This document shows, piece by piece, positions 61,713-64,000 of a stretch of 64,000 nucleotides of DNA. The stretch covers positions 1-64,000 of the forward strand of contig JAQYWC010000079.1 of NCBI GenBank assembly GCA_030145245.1. Reading direction: 5' to 3'. How positions within the stretch are numbered: position 1 is the stretch's first letter; every line of letters begins with the position of its first letter. Source of the DNA: Desulfobacterium sp. GTDB lineage: Bacteria > Desulfobacterota > Desulfobacteria > Desulfobacterales > Desulfobacteraceae. The translations under genes and the position numbers were made by a program. The notes beneath the pieces are model-generated. The model saw only the letters and a list, made by a program, of their open reading frames with translations. It was not told the DNA's origin and made no database searches.

Positions 61713-63905
61713 CTAGCTGGTTTTTGATGATTTTTTATTCGGGGTTTTCGGTTTTTTCGGGGCGAACAGTTTCGCCATGGCCGTCATCCGTTTTTTGCCT
61801 GTTTTGCCCAGGGGACCGGGTGCTGTGGCCACCTTTTGGATATATTTCAGCCATTGGGGCGCCTCCTTTTCATGGCCTTTCAGGAGGGCCGGGATGGCAG
61901 CAACCGCCCTTTTTTCGTCCAATAGGAGCATGAAGAACTGTTCGCGGACGATCTGCTTGAACTGGGCCAGGGAGATGTCCGAGCCCCGCTCTTGCCGGAT
62001 CCTTTGCAGCATCTCGAAACCGCGCTCGTCCGGGGCGCCTTCGGCCATGCGCACGTGCAGGAGCCCGCGGATGGCGGCTTCGCGCAGGCCGCCCTGTTCC
62101 AGGGCCCCCAGAAGTTCAGCGATCCTGCCTTTTACAAAGGCCTTGTGACCGGGGTCCAGGTCGGGCCTTGGCCGGGGCGGATCATCGGTGGCAGGAAGGC
62201 CCAGCAGAGCCTGGAGCCACGGCTGATCGTAGATGCCGAAGAACGTGTGTTCCACCATCATGTCCCTGAAGTCCCGGAAGATGTTCAGGCTGTTGGTTAT
62301 CCCGGAGGCGAAGAACTTCTCCCACTGAAGATAGACGTTATCAGGATCGGCCGGCCGACGGTTTTCCCGCACAATTTCCGCTGCCGCCTTTACGGGCGCC
62401 ATGGCCGGGTTCCCGTCTGAGAACATTTCGTAGCCCAGGCGAAGGGGGTGCATCCTTCGCAGTATTTCGGCGCTCTCCTCGGTCACCAGGGACCTGACCA
62501 GGGGCTGGGCCGTGGAACGGTAGAGGTCCAGGGTAAGATCAGACAGGCTGGACACGGCAGCAAAACAGCGCTCCTCGTCAAGACCGTTGCCGCCCAGTTT
62601 CTGGATATCCCCAAGGGTCCTGGGGGCGAAACGGGAGATATAACCTGCGCCCACCAGTTCCGGATTAACGGTATCTTCGGTCACGTCCTCGATGACCGCC
62701 TCGTAGAGGCCCGGGGGAAGGCAGTCGATGAAGTCGATGTTCTCGGTGAACTCCTGGTGCTCCTTTTTCGCAACGCCGCCGGACACGAAGATCCCCAGGT
62801 GGCCGATGTGGTCGTGGACGGCGTAGACGATGGTCTGGCCGGCGGCGCGGATGTCGTCGACGCTGCCGTAGAGATCAGGGATCCAGCCCAGGGCCTGCTG
62901 GGGGGGTGTGATGTTGTCTCCCCTGGAGCAGAAGCAGAGGATGGGAGAGCGGATTTTTCGGAAGTCCACGGGTATGCCGTCGCTGGTGGTTATCCCGGCC
63001 GAGGAGAGGCGGTTGCCCACGAACAGGTTGTCCACCATGTACTGCATCTCCTCGCCGTTGAGGATGACGTGTCCCCCCCACCAGCGCTCAAAGCCCAGGT
63101 AGCGCGGCCCTTCCGTGTCGATTTCGGAATAGAGGGAGTACTGCTTGTCCCACAGGGTGTTGGCCGGGTTGAGACTCTCCATGTTCTGGACCAGGCTGGC
63201 GCCGTCGAATTTCCCGTTGCCCAGGTCCGAGGCAAGGGCCGTCAGCCAGCTTCCGCCCAGAAGTCCCCCGGAGTAGCGCATGGGGTTTTTGCCCCGTTCT
63301 CCGGCCCAGTAGGAGAGGGGCGATCCGGCCACGATGATGGGGCCGCAGAGTTCCGGCCGTGTCGCGGCCAGGAGCATGACGGCCCATCCTGCCTGGCAGT
63401 TGCCGATGAGCACGGGTTTCTCTTCCGCCAGGGGATGCAGTTCGATGACCCGTTCCAGGAAGAGGGCCTCCGCCCGCATGATCTTTTCGATGGTCTGACC
63501 CGGCTCGGGCTGGGGCAGGAAACCCACAAAATAGCAGGGATGGCCCTCTTTCAGGGCCATGCCGATTTCGCTGTCGGCCTTGAATCCGCCGATGCCCGGC
63601 CCGTGGCCTGCCCGGGGATCGATGACCACAAAAGGGCGCCTGCCTTCGTCGATGGTTATCCCCTTGGGAGGAACGATCTTCACGAGGCCGTAGTTGACGG
63701 GTTCGGCCAGGGTCCGGCCGTCCATGATCAATTCGTGGTCAAAGGTGAGGACGTGGGGTGTTGTCCGGGCCATGTGCTCCAGGTACTGGTTTCCGCGCTG
63801 GTTCTGCACGTCCCAGAACAGCACCGACCGCTGGGCGGTGTCCATCAGGTATTCGGCCATGGGGGTCGGGTCAAACATGGAAAAGGGGTTTTGTGTTGCT
63901 GGCAT
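61713..63905 (-). CDS. DUF3141 alpha/beta-hydrolase (PhaC-like)
   Basis: 730 residues. Residues about 90-400 form an alpha/beta hydrolase related to polyhydroxyalkanoate synthases: nucleophile elbow GNCQAGW (Cys as in PhaC GxCxG), RAGHGPGIGGF and later HDHIGHLGIFVSGG with the catalytic His. The long C-terminal part is characteristic of DUF3141, ending in a basic Lys-rich tail. It heads the operon with MaoC-Pta and acetate kinase, which is a conserved association. A role in hydroxyacyl storage or acyl transfer is inferred only. Confidence 0.85.
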   Translation of the reverse strand: MPATQNPFSMFDPTPMAEYLMDTAQRSVLFWDVQNQRGNQYLEHMARTTPHVLTFDHELIMDGRTLAEPVNYGLVKIVPPKGITIDEGRRPFVVIDPRAGHGPGIGGFKADSEIGMALKEGHPCYFVGFLPQPEPGQTIEKIMRAEALFLERVIELHPLAEEKPVLIGNCQAGWAVMLLAATRPELCGPIIVAGSPLSYWAGERGKNPMRYSGGLLGGSWLTALASDLGNGKFDGASLVQNMESLNPANTLWDKQYSLYSEIDTEGPRYLGFERWWGGHVILNGEEMQYMVDNLFVGNRLSSAGITTSDGIPVDFRKIRSPILCFCSRGDNITPPQQALGWIPDLYGSVDDIRAAGQTIVYAVHDHIGHLGIFVSGGVAKKEHQEFTENIDFIDCLPPGLYEAVIEDVTEDTVNPELVGAGYISRFAPRTLGDIQKLGGNGLDEERCFAAVSSLSDLTLDLYRSTAQPLVRSLVTEESAEILRRMHPLRLGYEMFSDGNPAMAPVKAAAEIVRENRRPADPDNVYLQWEKFFASGITNSLNIFRDFRDMMVEHTFFGIYDQPWLQALLGLPATDDPPRPRPDLDPGHKAFVKGRIAELLGALEQGGLREAAIRGLLHVRMAEGAPDERGFEMLQRIRQERGSDISLAQFKQIVREQFFMLLLDEKRAVAAIPALLKGHEKEAPQWLKYIQKVATAPGPLGKTGKKRMTAMAKLFAPKKPKTPNKKSSKTS

Positions 63906-64000
63906 TTTGTCTCCTTTGCTCCAGGGAGGAAGCCCGGGCCGCGGTCATTCAGACCGGCATTGACGGAGTTAATTAATTTTCCGCTGGTATATTATTTATG
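63906..64000. other. Upstream region of the DUF3141 operon (window end)
   Basis: A purine-rich AAGGAGAC precedes the ATG at 63905 on the minus strand. No further feature can be assigned before the window ends. Confidence 0.5.

Noticed and set aside
1-64000. tRNA, rRNA, riboswitch or origin of replication
   Set aside because: No cloverleaf, rRNA core, known riboswitch core or DnaA-box cluster was recognised on reading; a covariance-model scan was not possible.

Overview
This 64 kb window looks like a chromosomal segment of an anaerobic, respiring member of the Desulfobacterota (Desulfobacteraceae-like). That is inferred from content only: TRAP/TAXI transporters, an acyl-CoA dehydrogenase with EtfBA, an FAD/Fe-S/CCG-type 2-hydroxyacid oxidase, PEP-CTERM and sigma-54 signals, many chemoreceptors, and a probable selenoprotein. 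Most of the window has moderate GC. The stretch from about 27.2 to 33.2 kb looks AT-richer and carries most of the mobile-element signals.

Layout. (1) 1-0.8 kb: right end of an IS4-family insertion sequence. (2) 0.8-10.1 kb: an FAD oxidoreductase, then on the minus strand a compact operon resembling beta-lactone/olefin (Ole/Lst-type) biosynthesis: two ketoacyl-synthase-III-like proteins (one with an intact Cys-His-Asn triad, one degenerate), a small membrane protein, an OleD-like reductase, an OleC-like AMP-forming ligase and a methyltransferase. A divergent FMN glutamate-synthase-like gene shares an upstream motif with it. (3) 10.2-12.5 kb: TetR regulator with a DHFR-like gene, a remnant of the oxidase gene found further on, and a PEP-CTERM protein behind a sigma-54-type promoter. 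(4) 13-22.9 kb: a 2-hydroxyacid module with GlcD/GlcF-fusion oxidase, FadR-type regulator, fused TRAP permease, TAXI binding protein and a divergent LarA-like nickel-pincer racemase homologue across a perfect 21-bp palindrome, followed by a heme-type chemoreceptor. (5) 23-26.9 kb: acyl-CoA dehydrogenase-EtfB-EtfA operon. (6) 27.2-31.9 kb: a degenerate integron gene-cassette array without integrase, containing a truncated group IIC-type intron lying against an attC, a cassette with an orphan TRAP binding protein and a cassette with a Cys-rich protein. Directly after the last attC is a MerB-like gene with two in-frame UGA codons at the positions of both catalytic cysteines, each followed by a SECIS-like hairpin. 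(7) 33.2-41.7 kb: a GntR regulator fused to a tyrosine-recombinase-like domain, divergent from a peptide/nickel-type ABC transporter and a YtcJ-like amidohydrolase. (8) 41.9-49.9 kb: acyl-CoA dehydrogenase, LytS/LytTR two-component pair with a triplet of direct repeats, two related secreted proteins, and an EndoU-lamin-tail fusion. (9) 49.9-57.3 kb: methyltransferase, universal stress protein, APH/P-loop kinase, dCache chemoreceptor and small proteins. (10) 57.4-63.9 kb: the minus-strand set DUF3141 hydrolase, MaoC-phosphotransacetylase fusion, acetate kinase and two FabI-like proteins, one lacking both active-site tyrosines.

The most unusual object is the doubly UGA-interrupted MerB homologue at 31150-31914. 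The degenerate/active ketosynthase pair with OleC/OleD partners and the self-consistent cassette array come next. All family assignments are from reading the sequence and memory; no searches were run.
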